This document shows, in pieces, positions 9,558 through 18,373 of a DNA stretch of 64,000 nucleotides. A program made the translations under genes and the position numbers. The notes under the pieces are model-generated. The model worked only from the letters and a program-made list of their open reading frames with translations, was not told where the DNA came from and ran no database searches. This DNA is from Aerococcus sp. (lineage in GTDB: Bacteria; Bacillota; Bacilli; Lactobacillales; Aerococcaceae), in the NCBI GenBank assembly GCA_022768285.1, contig JALEMJ010000009.1, forward strand, positions 124,001 to 188,000, in the 5' to 3' direction. Each line of letters begins with the position of its first letter. The first letter of the stretch is position 1.

Positions 9558-10799
9558 GTGAGAGCGGAAATTATTGCGGTCGGCACAGAAATGTTGATGG
9601 GTCAGATCATTAACACGAATGCGCCCTTCCTCGCTGCTCAATTGAACGAATTGGGCTTCGAGCATTATATTGAAACAGTGATTGGTGACAATCCCAAACG
9701 ATTACAAGCGGTAACGCATGATGCGGAGGTACGGAGCGATGTGATCATCTATTCAGGTGGTATCGGGCCGACACAGGATGATTTAACCAAGCAGATGATT
9801 GCCGAATATCTCAAAGAGCCACTCATTTATGATGAAACGTGTTTAGCTAATCTCAAACAGTGGCTCGGTGAACGCCATATTGAGATGACAGATAATCAGA
9901 AACGTCAGGCACTGACCTTCAAGAATGGACACACATTTCATAATCCAAAAGGGTTGGCAGTTGGCACAGCGATTATTAAGCATGAGCATTTATATATCTT
10001 CCTTCCCGGTTTCCCAAATGAACTGGAAGCCATGTTTTTAGAGGAAGTGAAACCTTATATCACTGAGCATATCTCGACGGATCACGTGCTGACCTCACAA
10101 TACTATAATTATTACAATATTGGTGAGGCGGCACTGGCAGACAAGATTGAGGATATCATTGCGCAACAGACGAATCCCACACTGGCAATTTATGCCTCGA
10201 AGGATGCGATTACGGTACGTGTCACGGCACACGGACGTACGGAAGCTGAGAATCAACGGGAAATCGCACGTGTGGAAGCACAACTTGATGAGCGATTGGG
10301 TGCGTATTTCTTCAGCAAAGGGTGGAAGCATACCATTCCCGAAACGTTGTTTGAACAATTGCGTGCGCAACAGTACACGATTGGGTTTGCAGAGAGTCTG
10401 ACGGGCGGTCTGGCAGCGGCTAAAATGGCACAGATACCCGGTGCTTCGTCAGTGCTGCGCGGGAGTCTAGTGTGCTATGATGCTGAAGCAAAGATCCATA
10501 TCGCTCGTGTATCACCGGATGTCATCGAACACGATGGTATGGTAAGTGAAGCGTGTGCGAAACAATTGGCAGAAGGTGCTAGGGAACAGCTGGATACGAC
10601 CATAGCACTCAGCTTTACGGGTGTTGCTGGTCCCGATGAGATGGAAGGAAAGCCGGTTGGTACCGTGTACGTCGCTTTGGCAATCAAAAATCAACCAACA
10701 TTAGTGAAACACTATCAGTTGTATGGGTCACGCAATACCATTCGTGAACGGATCATCAATCTCGCAATGTTCGATTTGTTGCACGATAACTTTAAATAA
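9558..10799 (+). CDS. cinA: CinA: MoaB-like domain plus nicotinamide-nucleotide amidase
   Basis: Two-domain protein of 413 aa. The N-terminal half (about 1-170) is the MoaB/MogA-like COG1058 domain with the GGIGPTQDD motif at residues 72-80. The C-terminal half (about 255-410) is the PncC-type amidase that recycles NMN, with [15 protein letters not shown] and SFTGVAGP. In streptococci CinA guides RecA to the membrane during competence. GTG start at 9558 after AGGAGC. It lies 11 bp upstream of recA, the classic cinA-recA operon. No LexA-type operator (CGAAC-N4-GTTCG) is visible before it. Confidence 0.96.
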   Translation: MRAEIIAVGTEMLMGQIINTNAPFLAAQLNELGFEHYIETVIGDNPKRLQAVTHDAEVRSDVIIYSGGIGPTQDDLTKQMIAEYLKEPLIYDETCLANLKQWLGERHIEMTDNQKRQALTFKNGHTFHNPKGLAVGTAIIKHEHLYIFLPGFPNELEAMFLEEVKPYITEHISTDHVLTSQYYNYYNIGEAALADKIEDIIAQQTNPTLAIYASKDAITVRVTAHGRTEAENQREIARVEAQLDERLGAYFFSKGWKHTIPETLFEQLRAQQYTIGFAESLTGGLAAAKMAQIPGASSVLRGSLVCYDAEAKIHIARVSPDVIEHDGMVSEACAKQLAEGAREQLDTTIALSFTGVAGPDEMEGKPVGTVYVALAIKNQPTLVKHYQLYGSRNTIRERIINLAMFDLLHDNFK

Positions 10800-10810
10800 A
10801 GGAGCAAGTT

Positions 10811-11971
10811 ATGCCTAAGAAAAAAGAAGAAGCACAGAATACAGATCGTGAAAAGGCGTTGAACGAAGCGCTAAAGAAAATTGAACGCAATTTCGGTAAA
10901 GGAGCCATCATGAAGATGGGAGAATCGGCGAATACGAAAGTATCTGCTGTACCAAGTGGCTCACTCGCACTCGATATTGCGCTCGGAGTCGGTGGTTATC
11001 CGCGAGGTCGTATCGTTGAAATCTATGGCCCTGAATCTTCAGGAAAGACGACGGTAGCACTTCACGCCGTTGCTGAAGTCCAAAAACAAGGCGGTACGGC
11101 AGCATTCATGGATGCTGAAAATGCGTTGGATCCAGAATATGCAAAAGCACTTGGTGTAGATGTCGACAATTTATTGCTGTCACAACCGGATACCGGTGAA
11201 CAAGGACTTGAAATTACCGATGCCTTGGTAGCCTCCGGTGCGGTCGACATTGTAGTTGTAGACTCTGTTGCTGCGTTAGTGCCACGCATGGAAATCGAAG
11301 GGGAAATTGGAGATTCACACGTTGGACTCCAAGCACGCTTGATGTCCCAGGCCTTGCGTAAACTTTCCGGTTCGATTAATAAGACTAAGACAATTTGTCT
11401 ATTTATTAACCAGATTCGTGAGAAGGTCGGCGTTATGTTCGGAAATCCAGAGACCACGCCTGGTGGACGTGCATTAAAATTCTACTCCACCGTGCGTTTA
11501 GATGTTCGTCGCGGTGAACAAATCAAAGATAGCAAAGAAGTTATCGGTAACCGTACGCGCATCAAAGTTGTCAAAAATAAGGTGGCCCCGCCATTCAAAA
11601 CAGCTGAAGTTGATATTATGTATGGCCAGGGCATCTCACAAGAAGGTGAATTGGTCGATTTAGCAAGTGATCTCGATATTATCTCGAAGAGTGGCTCATG
11701 GTATTCTTACGGTGACGAACGTATCGGTCAGGGACGCGAAAACGCGAAAGTATTTCTCAAAGAGAATCCTGAAGTATTTGAAGCAGTCGATCGCGAAGTC
11801 CGTAGGCACTATGGGTTTGGTCCTAACGGTAAATTGACTGAAGAAGAACTCCAAGCCCTCGCCGCTGATGAAGACGAAGCAACTGAAACTGATCAAACAG
11901 ACGAAGTAGAAGCATCAACTGAAACGATTGATGAAGACGAAACGATGGACCTGTTTAACGACGAAGACTAA
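10811..11971 (+). CDS. recA: recombinase RecA
   Basis: ATP-dependent strand exchange protein and coprotease for the SOS response. The 386 aa include Walker A GPESSGKT at 73-80, Walker [13 protein letters not shown], loop L1 [21 protein letters not shown] region and the L2 loop with [16 protein letters not shown]. The C-terminus ends in a long acidic tail (from about residue 350) that tempers activity. AAGGAGC ribosome binding site. Transcribed with cinA and closed by a terminator at 11975-12002. Confidence 0.99.
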   Translation: MPKKKEEAQNTDREKALNEALKKIERNFGKGAIMKMGESANTKVSAVPSGSLALDIALGVGGYPRGRIVEIYGPESSGKTTVALHAVAEVQKQGGTAAFMDAENALDPEYAKALGVDVDNLLLSQPDTGEQGLEITDALVASGAVDIVVVDSVAALVPRMEIEGEIGDSHVGLQARLMSQALRKLSGSINKTKTICLFINQIREKVGVMFGNPETTPGGRALKFYSTVRLDVRRGEQIKDSKEVIGNRTRIKVVKNKVAPPFKTAEVDIMYGQGISQEGELVDLASDLDIISKSGSWYSYGDERIGQGRENAKVFLKENPEVFEAVDREVRRHYGFGPNGKLTEEELQALAADEDEATETDQTDEVEASTETIDEDETMDLFNDED

Positions 11972-11974
11972 AAC

Positions 11975-12002
11975 AAAAGCCGCAGTTATGCGGTTTTTTT
12001 TA
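11975..12002 (+). terminator. terminator after recA
   Basis: CCGCA/TGCGG hairpin with a GTTA loop and a run of nine T. Confidence 0.9.
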
Positions 12003-12033
12003 ATCATCCAATGTATCAAAACATACGCATCAC

Positions 12034-12100
12034 GTCAATTGTGTTTGATTGACAATTATAGTACTAGACGATAAAATTAATAATTGTACGTGATGTACAA
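12034..12100 (+). promoter_or_regulatory. rny promoter with two inverted repeats
   Basis: TTGACA (12049-12054), a 17-bp spacer and TAAAAT (12072-12077) form a near-consensus promoter. The inverted repeat GTCAAT-N8-ATTGAC (12034-12053) covers the -35 element. A second, TTGTAC-N5-GTACAA (12084-12100), covers the expected start point. The second could be a DNA operator or a 5' hairpin of the messenger. Confidence 0.75.
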
Positions 12101-12157
12101 AGTTGTTTATTACTTGGAAAATAAATAAATAAATTTTCGATAGACGGAGGTGATAAG

Positions 12158-13732
12158 ATGCCTTTATTGTTAGCTGTTGCCTTCGTTATCGTTGCTTTAA
12201 TTGCAGGGTTTCTGTTCGGTAACCGTTCAGGAATGACACGCGGACAGGCCCAAGAACAAGAGAAATTGCGTGCAGCACATCAAACTGCCGATGATATTCT
12301 TCAAGATGCAAAGAGCAAAGCCGAAGCACACAGCAAAGAAGTTTTGGTCAATGCAAAAGAACAAGTGCAAGAATATCGTAATCGCATCGAGAGTGAACTA
12401 ACTGAACAGCGCCAAGAAATCAAGCAGAAGGAAAAACGTATCTTCCACCGTGAAACTAACTTGGATCACCGTGAAGATGCGATTGCGTCAAAAGAAGATA
12501 ATTTGAACGCCAAGGAACAGTCGTTGACGGATCGATCGAAGAATCTTAAAATGCGCGAACAGGCGGCAGAAGATCTCATTGCGAAGCGCCAAGAAGAAGT
12601 TGAACGTGTGGCAGTGATGACGGAACAACAAGCCAAAGACCTGATTCTTTCTGAAACAGAGAAAAAACTATCTAAGGATATTGCGATTAAATTGCGTGAT
12701 GCTGAAGCGCAGTATCATGAACAAGCCGAGAAAATTGCTCAGAGTATAATCTTAGAAGCTATTCAAACGAGCGGTGTTGATACTGTTCAAGATACATCGA
12801 CAACGCATATTGATCTGCCAACCGATGATATGAAAGGGCGGATTATCGGTAAGGACGGTCGAAATATCAAGACCATTGAGGCGTTAACGGGTATCGATTT
12901 AATTATCGATGATACACCGGAAACTGTCGTGTTGAGCGGTTTTGATCCGATCAGACGTGAAATTGCGCGTCTCGCGTTGGATAGCTTGATCAAAGATGGG
13001 CGTATTCATCCAGCGAAGATTGAGGAAGCCGTTGAGCGTGCGCGCAAGGCGATGGATTCTCAGATTCGTGATGCAGGTGAAGAAGCAATCTTTGAACTCA
13101 ATATTCACGACATGAATCCTGATCTCGTTAAACTTGTCGGTCGGTTGAAGTACCGTACAAGTTACGGGCAGAATGTGTTGAAGCATAGTATTGAAGTTGC
13201 TCGCTTATCAGGAACGATTGCTGCAGAACTCGGTGAGAATGAACGTCTCGCTAGACGTGCAGGATTATTACACGATATCGGTAAAGCAGTCGATCATGAA
13301 GTTGAGGGTACGCATGTTCAGATCGGTACGGAATTGGCACGCAAATATGGTGAAAATGACACAATCGTCAACGCTATTGCCAGTCACCACGACGATGTGC
13401 CGAAAACGTCCGTTATTGCTGAAATCGTACAGATTGCTGATGGATTATCGGCAGCGCGTCCGGGTGCACGTAGTGAATCCTTTGAAAATTATATTGAGCG
13501 ACTACACAACTTGGAAGATATTGCTCGGTCTTACGATGGGGTTGCGAACGCTTATGCGATTCAAGCTGGACGTGAAATTCGCGTCATGGTTGAACCAGGT
13601 AAGCTGGATGACTTAGAAACGATGAAATTATCGCATGACCTTTCCCAGAAGATTGAGGAGTCTCTAGAATATCCAGGTCAAATTAAAGTAACGGTAATTC
13701 GAGAGGTACGTGCTACGGACTATGCGAAATAG
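12158..13732 (+). CDS. rny: ribonuclease Y
   Basis: Membrane-anchored endoribonuclease that starts decay of many messengers and matures riboswitch and operon transcripts. The 524 aa show an N-terminal transmembrane helix (about 3-22), a long charged coiled coil (about 28-200), a KH RNA-binding domain with [15 protein letters not shown] from residue 227, and an HD metal-binding domain with H372-D373 in [21 protein letters not shown] precedes ATG. It is monocistronic, between the recA terminator and greA, with its own strong promoter flanked by inverted repeats. Confidence 0.98.
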   Translation: MPLLLAVAFVIVALIAGFLFGNRSGMTRGQAQEQEKLRAAHQTADDILQDAKSKAEAHSKEVLVNAKEQVQEYRNRIESELTEQRQEIKQKEKRIFHRETNLDHREDAIASKEDNLNAKEQSLTDRSKNLKMREQAAEDLIAKRQEEVERVAVMTEQQAKDLILSETEKKLSKDIAIKLRDAEAQYHEQAEKIAQSIILEAIQTSGVDTVQDTSTTHIDLPTDDMKGRIIGKDGRNIKTIEALTGIDLIIDDTPETVVLSGFDPIRREIARLALDSLIKDGRIHPAKIEEAVERARKAMDSQIRDAGEEAIFELNIHDMNPDLVKLVGRLKYRTSYGQNVLKHSIEVARLSGTIAAELGENERLARRAGLLHDIGKAVDHEVEGTHVQIGTELARKYGENDTIVNAIASHHDDVPKTSVIAEIVQIADGLSAARPGARSESFENYIERLHNLEDIARSYDGVANAYAIQAGREIRVMVEPGKLDDLETMKLSHDLSQKIEESLEYPGQIKVTVIREVRATDYAK

Positions 13733-13756
13733 TTTGTAGGTATATCGAATCACTTA

Positions 13757-13800
13757 GAGGGGAAGCTTCAGTACAATGAGGTTTCCTCTTTTCTTATTAT
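13757..13800 (+). terminator. possible terminator between rny and greA
   Basis: GAGGGGA pairs with TTTCCTC (two G-U pairs) and is followed by TTTTCTTATT. It is weak and probably lets part of rny transcription run into greA. Confidence 0.5.
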
Positions 13801-13814
13801 GATAGGAGAATACA

Positions 13815-14297
13815 ATGACAAAGCATCAAATGACAGCTGAAGGCAAACGCAACGCCGAAGAAAAGCTCGCGTATTTGAAAAATGTCCGTTCAAAAGAATT
13901 GCTCGAACGAATGAAAAATGCACGCGGTAACAGTGATATTCCGATTAATTCTGACTTCACCCTGGCAAAGGATGAATTGAAGTATACGGAAGATCAGATT
14001 AAAGAATTAGAATTGACACTCGATAATGTCGAAATTATTGAAGAGGATAGTGCCGAATCGACAATGGATACAGTAGCATTTGGGACGACTGTTACCTTCA
14101 AGGAAGTTCCGGATGGTGACGAAGAGCAGTATAAGATTTTAGGCAAAATGGAAGCTGATCCGGCGAAAGGTATCATTTCTGATGAATCACCGATTGCTAA
14201 AGCATTGATGGATAAGCATGTAGGCGATACGGTAACGATTCAATTACCGGAAGACACGCTGACTGTTGAAATATTAAATGTTGAACTGATTGACTGA
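13815..14297 (+). CDS. greA: transcription elongation factor GreA
   Basis: Rescues backtracked RNA polymerase by stimulating cleavage of the transcript. The 160 aa have the N-terminal antiparallel coiled coil (about 1-75) with two acidic tip residues region ARGNSDIPINSDFTLAKDE, and the C-terminal FKBP-like domain (about 80-158) ending TVEILNVELID. Ribosome binding site AGGAGA 6 bp before ATG. Followed by a strong terminator, after which the accessory island begins. Confidence 0.97.
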   Translation: MTKHQMTAEGKRNAEEKLAYLKNVRSKELLERMKNARGNSDIPINSDFTLAKDELKYTEDQIKELELTLDNVEIIEEDSAESTMDTVAFGTTVTFKEVPDGDEEQYKILGKMEADPAKGIISDESPIAKALMDKHVGDTVTIQLPEDTLTVEILNVELID

Positions 14298-14301
14298 TAT
14301 C

Positions 14302-14357
14302 GAGGCGCTCCTAGCTGTGTGAATTGAGCAGATGCTTGTACAGTAGGGGCGCTTTTT
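14302..14357 (+). terminator. terminator after greA
   Basis: GCGCTCCTA (14305-14313) pairs with TAGGGGCGC (14344-14352) around a 30-base loop, then T5. Confidence 0.85.
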
Positions 14358-14734
14358 CGCATGTTAGTGTCAAGACTAAATGTTACTGTGGGCAGAGTAA
14401 GGGATTATATTTGTACACTAGCTGGGGTTCAAGAGTTATATATTGGCGCTACTATCTGATGTAATATCTCCAAAATGGCAAATTTAATCAGTAGTTTAAA
14501 GCGCTTTCAAATTTATAGAAATTAAAACAATGATGGTATAATATCGATTATAAATTAGGTTTCCTTACTAGAAGCAAGACTATGCTTATTATCTACTTAG
14601 AGCCATTGAATCATGCCAATTTTAGGATTGAAAGGAAATGTTACATTAATCATTATTATTTCATTGGTGATTAAAAGTGAAGATCTTTTAGTTAAATTAG
14701 GAATGTATGATGGTGATATGAACATATTTTCTTA

Positions 14735-14763
14735 GTGTTTTTCCCGCACATGTGGGGGATCTT
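14735..14763 (+). repeat. solitary type I-E CRISPR-like repeat
   Basis: The 29-base stretch starting GTGTTTTTCCCGCACA and ending TGTGGGGGATCTT closely resembles type I-E repeats such as the GTTTTTCCCGCACACGCGGG-type repeat of streptococci, with two C-to-T changes in the middle. No second copy is found about 60 bp to either side and no cas gene is in the window, so this is at most a relic. Confidence 0.3.
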
Positions 14764-14820
14764 AAAAGTAAAATAAATTATAGAATTGCTATCTGTGGTT
14801 GCCTATTTCTTTTTAATGAT

Positions 14821-14914
14821 AAAGTCTGATGATATTAACTATCTAATATCGATCTCTATTTTCAGCTTGTTGAAGTTAGCGATTGGGTACTGTTTCATAT
14901 CAGACTTTTTCTTT
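14821..14914 (+). terminator. long-loop hairpin with T-tail
   Basis: AAAGTCTGAT (14821-14830) and ATCAGACTTT (14899-14908) are perfect 10-bp arms 68 bases apart, followed by a T-rich run. It may end a transcript starting at the extended -10 at 14537 or close a structured RNA. Confidence 0.4.
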
Positions 14915-14992
14915 TAACATTTTTAGTGTTCGAATATACATCTTTAAAAAAGGATTAATTTAAATTTTTACAATAAAAGGAGGTTTCGACCA

Positions 14993-15238
14993 GTGGCGAG
15001 TAGCGATTACAAAATATATGACTTATATCAAAATGAAGATAATCATGACGTCTGGTGGGTAGATACTTATGATAGGCGCGGTGAATATATTTTTACTTTT
15101 GATAAAGAACATTTCTTTAACTTTTTCTCTGATTGCCCTCAGAATCTCACACAATCGCAGTGGGAAATATTTAAGCGAGAAGAACCTGCTTTAGCAAGAT
15201 TGAAAGAGAGTAATGAAGAAAAAACTAAGATTGATTGA
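14993..15238 (+). CDS. small orphan protein, DUF7675-like
   Basis: An 81-aa acidic protein with GTG start and a perfect AAAGGAGG 9 bp upstream, the best ribosome binding site of the island. The order IYDLYQNEDNHDVWWVDTYD, then EYIFTFDKEHFFNFFSDCP, then LTQSQWEIFKREEPALA recalls the DUF7675 group of short Firmicutes proteins (a WWVD motif, a FSFDK-like motif, an LT..Q..IF.REEP motif). I recall that family only from its pattern, so the link is tentative. Function unknown. Aromatic and acidic content is typical of cytoplasmic immunity-like proteins. It is the first of a run of small genes. Confidence 0.65.
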   Translation: MASSDYKIYDLYQNEDNHDVWWVDTYDRRGEYIFTFDKEHFFNFFSDCPQNLTQSQWEIFKREEPALARLKESNEEKTKID

Positions 15239-15294
15239 TAATTTACTAGAGAATAATACAAATTTTTGAGTTAAGGAAGATTTGGGGCATAAAA

Positions 15295-15501
15295 GTGGAG
15301 ACAAGTGACTTAGCAGAGAATCAAAAAGATCGGCTATTATTTTTACAACATGCACCCAATAGTCTCAAGACGGATGATCAGTGGGCAGAATACTTAAAAT
15401 TCTATGAAATGCTGGATTGGGAAGAGCCAGATAGAAGCGAAAAAATAGGCCAATACACTATCCATTTCCTAAGAAAAAGAAGCATAACATTTAAAAAATA
15501 A
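15295..15501 (+). CDS. small paralogous protein, copy 1 (YLKFYEMLDWEEPD family), shifted tail
   Basis: A 68-aa protein with GTG start and weak upstream pairing (TTTGGGGC). It carries the family core QWAEYLKFYEMLDWEEPDR at about residues 29-47 shared with the copies at 15530, 17294 and 18129. After GEK-like residues its reading frame is shifted by one base against the other copies: DNA matching the PFPKKKKH tail of copy 2 is still present (about 15466-15493) but is read in another frame as FLRKRSITFKK, which stays basic. No known family recognised. No signal peptide or membrane segment. Confidence 0.6.
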   Translation: METSDLAENQKDRLLFLQHAPNSLKTDDQWAEYLKFYEMLDWEEPDRSEKIGQYTIHFLRKRSITFKK

Positions 15502-15529
15502 AGCGTATACATTCTCAAAGGTGTCAATG

Positions 15530-15730
15530 ATGGAATATGAAGACTTAACACAAGAACAAATGGATAGACTTAATCTTCTGCGTCATATTCAAAATAGCAG
15601 TAAAACTGATGAGCAATGGGAGGAATACCTAAAATTCTATGAAATGCTAGATTGGGAAGAGCCAGATCGTAATGAAAAAGGCCGTCCGTTACATCATCCA
15701 TTTCCTAAGAAAAAGAAGCATAATAAGTGA
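15530..15730 (+). CDS. small paralogous protein, copy 2 (YLKFYEMLDWEEPD family)
   Basis: A 66-aa protein that looks like the intact form of the family: N-terminal EDLTQEQMDRLNLL helix, the core QWEEYLKFYEMLDWEEPDR, and a basic tail HPFPKKKKHNK. I chose ATG 15530 because it aligns with the starts of the other copies and AAAGGTG lies 6 bp upstream; in-frame starts at 15521 and 15527 are also possible. It starts 28 bp after copy 1 and is nearly identical to it in the core at DNA level, so the two are a recent tandem duplication. Function unknown. Confidence 0.65.
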   Translation: MEYEDLTQEQMDRLNLLRHIQNSSKTDEQWEEYLKFYEMLDWEEPDRNEKGRPLHHPFPKKKKHNK

Positions 15731-15880
15731 TAAGTATTTATTATCTATTGAATTAAGGGGACGCGGTGGATAAGGTAAGATTATTCTATAGATAAAATGA
15801 TGATACGGCATATTGCTTTATTAAGTACCTTTTCTTGCATGTGTAGGAGTGTTTCCAATTGACAATCATGACGTATTTGC

Positions 15881-15914
15881 TAGCCTCTTTCCCACAGATA
15901 CGAGGCTGATTTTT
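15881..15914 (+). terminator. terminator within the island
   Basis: AGCCTC (15882-15887) pairs with GAGGCT (15902-15907) and is followed by GATTTTTG. It would end transcription of the first three island genes. Confidence 0.55.
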
Positions 15915-16016
15915 GTATCATTGAACAAAAAAGACATTGTTGTGAGAATAACCATAATCCTTGAAATATCAGTGGTGCCAATTTAGCAAGTCATTCCCAA
16001 CTCTCGTGGATTAGTT

Positions 16017-16856
16017 TTGGATCTCGATAATTATGCTAATCAGCTCAATACCGTAATTTATCAAAGCACAGCTTGCTTTAGTGGTGATATGGAGCCGGTT
16101 GATCCGAGTATGAATCCCGAAGCAGTTGAACAAGTGACGTTTTTTGAACGTTATAGCGTTAGTCATCATCCGCATGGAGACAGTGATATTTATTTCGATT
16201 TGCGTTATGCGAACGATGTCCAAACGGTGTCTGAAGATTTAGGAATAGATTATACCGATAACCAACAAACCGTTGCATCGCTAATTAATGACGGCAAAAT
16301 TGATATTGAGAACGATAATCATCTTCACGGTTCTCTTGTCATTGTGGCAGAATCAACTGATTTTGTTCCAGATCAGGATCTCAAAGATGGCGAAGCATTG
16401 GATCGTCAAGTTGAAGTCATCGTCGCTGCTGATTATCTCATTGATGTCTTTCGTACAGACGATATCGTTCAATCGAACACTCAAAGCGATGGTAATATCG
16501 TTCATACTTTTACCAGTGATAGCTCACTACCAGCAGATACAGTTGGTGTAAATTTGTTAATGGATGTAATGAATAGTCTAAGCGACAATCCTAATGAAAA
16601 TATTCAATTCTTCGATCAGCCATGGACTGTCCACATGACACTATCTGTTCCAGTAACGAATCACGAGCTGTCATTTACAGATTATAAAGAAAGTCTTCGT
16701 ATGGATTTATCTTTATGTGTCGTTGATGCTGTCCAACAAGTTATTAGTAGCGATATTGAAGAACGCAGTAGTGAGTCAGAAATCGATACTTTCAATTTAG
16801 AAGGTAAAAAATTATATGACCTGATGGACGCTATTCATCACTATAATGATGAATAG
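16017..16856 (+). CDS. hypothetical acidic protein, start uncertain
   Basis: An open frame of up to 279 aa from TTG 16017 (open back to a TAG at 15984). It is strongly acidic, has no signal peptide or membrane segment and matches no family I recognise. Features: FFERYSVSHHPHGDSDIYFDL near residue 43, DNHLHGSLVIVAEST near 100, and a C-terminal helix KLYDLMDAIHHYND. Codon use looks like a real gene, but no ribosome binding site is visible before TTG and a terminator-like hairpin lies 100 bp upstream. It may therefore be a gene that lost its 5' end, or may start at an unusual codon. Confidence 0.5.
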   Translation: MDLDNYANQLNTVIYQSTACFSGDMEPVDPSMNPEAVEQVTFFERYSVSHHPHGDSDIYFDLRYANDVQTVSEDLGIDYTDNQQTVASLINDGKIDIENDNHLHGSLVIVAESTDFVPDQDLKDGEALDRQVEVIVAADYLIDVFRTDDIVQSNTQSDGNIVHTFTSDSSLPADTVGVNLLMDVMNSLSDNPNENIQFFDQPWTVHMTLSVPVTNHELSFTDYKESLRMDLSLCVVDAVQQVISSDIEERSSESEIDTFNLEGKKLYDLMDAIHHYNDE

Positions 16857-16977
16857 AAGAATTAACATAATTATTAATTCTTTATCTGGGTAAGTGATGG
16901 CAGCTTTCATTTGTTACAATATTTATTTTCAATGATTGTACTGATAGTAAGTAATAAAAACGTAATGGAGTGGCACG

Positions 16978-17250
16978 ATGATTGAAGAACTAATGGATAC
17001 GATAGAGGAATACATCGAAAATCATTCTATAGCAGAACATGACATGTCTGCCTATATAGAAGACTATGTCTTAAATCATTATGATGAAATTAAAGCAGAA
17101 AATCCCAAAATCGCTCGGCATATGAATGATTACTTTTTGGACATTTGCGATCAAACCGAGCCAGGACTCACGGGGACTAATTTTGATGAGGATCTTGAAC
17201 GTGAGTATCAGATTTTACGACAAATGATTAGTCAAACAGATAGCAATTGA
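16978..17250 (+). CDS. small acidic hypothetical protein
   Basis: A 90-aa, very acidic, probably helical protein starting MIEELMDTIEEYIENHS. ATG is preceded by GGAGTGG at 6 bp, so translation is well supported. Middle motif DYVLNHYDEIKAENPKIARH, then DEDLEREYQILRQM at the C-terminus. No cysteine-rich motif, membrane segment or known domain recognised. Size and charge fit island genes of the orphan immunity or anti-toxin type, which is inference only. It lies 120 bp after the 279-aa gene and 43 bp before paralog copy 3. Confidence 0.6.
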   Translation: MIEELMDTIEEYIENHSIAEHDMSAYIEDYVLNHYDEIKAENPKIARHMNDYFLDICDQTEPGLTGTNFDEDLEREYQILRQMISQTDSN

Positions 17251-17293
17251 TTCAGTTGTCTTCACGTGAAAAAAGTATAAGGGTATCAAAGTC

Positions 17294-17509
17294 GTGGAAA
17301 TTGAAGATTTAACACAAGAACAGCGCGATAGGTTAATATTTTTGAACCATATTCCCAATAATCGAAAGTCTGATGCCCAATGGGAAGAATACCTGAAATT
17401 CTATGAGATGATGGACTGGAAAGAGCCGGACAGAAGGCAGTGGAGACGGCCATTGTACTATCTAAATCCAAATAAAAAGAAACATGATAACAAAAAAAGA
17501 AAAATTTAG
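17294..17509 (+). CDS. small paralogous protein, copy 3 (YLKFYEMLDWEEPD family)
   Basis: A 71-aa member with GTG start. N-terminal EDLTQEQRDRLIFLNHIPNN, core QWEEYLKFYEMMDWKEPDR, then a diverged WRRPLYYLNP segment and a very basic tail (KKKHDNKKRKI). The ribosome binding site is weak (AAGGG 12 bp upstream). The N-terminal and core halves are closer to copy 4 (RLIFLNHIPN and YEMMDW in both) than to copies 1 and 2, suggesting two duplication rounds. Closed by the terminator at 17552. Confidence 0.6.
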   Translation: MEIEDLTQEQRDRLIFLNHIPNNRKSDAQWEEYLKFYEMMDWKEPDRRQWRRPLYYLNPNKKKHDNKKRKI

Positions 17510-17551
17510 ATAAAGGTACAATTAATCCAGTTCATTAGCGACAATAACTAA

Positions 17552-17596
17552 AAAATCCCTTTTCAGCAAAGAGCAGTTATCTTGAAAAGGGATTTT
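17552..17596. terminator. bidirectional terminator, island copy 3 / ybjQ
   Basis: AAAATCCCTTTTCA (17552-17565) and TGAAAAGGGATTTT (17583-17596) form a perfect 14-bp stem with A and T runs on both sides. Confidence 0.9.
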
Positions 17597-17621
17597 GAAT
17601 ATCTAATACCTTGTTGAAAAA

Positions 17622-17951
17622 CTACATCGCTTGCGTTTTTGGAACGACAGTAACAGCTGTTCCAGTCACAGTAATGAGCCCCATACCGCTCGAAGCCTCA
17701 ATATCGACGCTTAAGCCGATGACTGCGTTAGCACCAACTTTTTCAGCGGCTTTCGCAATTTCTTCTTTTGCGTCATCAAATCCGTTAATCAGGGCTTTTT
17801 CATAGCCTTTGGAGCGCCCACCGACTAAATTGCGGAAGCTTGCGCCAAAATCCTTGAAGAAGTTTAGCCCTACATAAACATTAGCGAAAACGACATCGTG
17901 ATAACTTTGAATATCGTAACCAGGAACGTTTTCGGTCGTAGTAATAATCAT
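17622..17951 (-). CDS. YbjQ family protein (UPF0145, heavy-metal-binding-like fold)
   Basis: A 109-aa protein beginning MIITTTENVPGYDI with the family pattern GxxFFKDFGASFRNLVGGRSKGYE in the middle and KVGANAVIGLSVDIE, then GTAVTVV at the end. Members form pentamers; the function is not established. GAGGGAG lies 6 bp before the ATG on the - strand. It is the only gene of the island with a broad family. Housekeeping-like codon use contrasts with its AT-rich neighbours. Confidence 0.9.
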   Translation of the reverse strand: MIITTTENVPGYDIQSYHDVVFANVYVGLNFFKDFGASFRNLVGGRSKGYEKALINGFDDAKEEIAKAAEKVGANAVIGLSVDIEASSGMGLITVTGTAVTVVPKTQAM

Positions 17952-18128
17952 TAGGCTCCCTCATTTCATTTGTTGTTGTAGTCATTATAGCAGAGAAAAA
18001 CAGCTAAAAATTGCGAATTTATTTAAAAAACCTTCAAGTTTAAAGCAACGTATATGATTAATTTCCTTAAAAGTTATAGATCTCTACTATAATAAATATG
18101 AATATAAAATTATGAGGGCGAGCTAGTC

Positions 18129-18329
18129 ATGGAGGTTAAAGACTTGACACAAAAACAACGGGATAGATTAATATTTTTGAATCATATTCCAAATGATCAC
18201 AAAACAGATGCGCAATGGGAAGAATACTTAAAATTTTATGAGATGATGGACTGGGAAGAGCCTGACTGAAATGAAAAAGGATGAGCATTATACCATCCAT
18301 ATCCAAAGAAAAAGAAACATGGAAATTGA
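18129..18329 (+). pseudogene. small paralogous protein, copy 4, broken by two TGA codons
   Basis: The frame starts ATG GAG at 18129 after GAGGGCGAG and encodes the family N-terminus and core up to DWEEPD, then meets TGA (18267-18269) where copy 2 has the arginine of EPDR. Four codons later a second TGA replaces the arginine of the GRP segment, after which the tail YHPYPKKKKHGN is still readable up to TGA 18327-18329. Both stops fit single-base changes of CGA. A 46-aa core protein could still be made. A TATAAT (18088-18093) sits at a sensible distance upstream. Confidence 0.7.
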
Positions 18330-18373
18330 AAAAAGTCAATCAATATCAAAATCTTATCGGTCGCGGTAATAGA

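Larger units (their letters stand above)
14358..14992 (+). other. AT-rich gene-free stretch at the left side of the accessory island
   Basis: About 635 bp without a convincing gene on either strand, clearly richer in A+T than its surroundings. It holds an extended -10 (TGGTATAAT at 14534-14542) with no matched gene, a lone CRISPR-like repeat at 14735-14763, and a 10-bp inverted repeat with T-tail at 14821-14912. It could be eroded gene remains or an untranslated RNA. Confidence 0.6.

Noticed and set aside
15829-15856. Second possible CRISPR-like unit (TTTTCTTGCATGTGTAGGAGTG)
   Set aside because: Only loose similarity to the unit at 14735; too many mismatches and no regular spacing.
18129-18329. 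TGA recoding (as Trp or Sec) in paralog copy 4
   Set aside because: Both stops align with arginine, not Trp or Cys, and TGA is a normal stop elsewhere in the window, so nonsense mutation is simpler.
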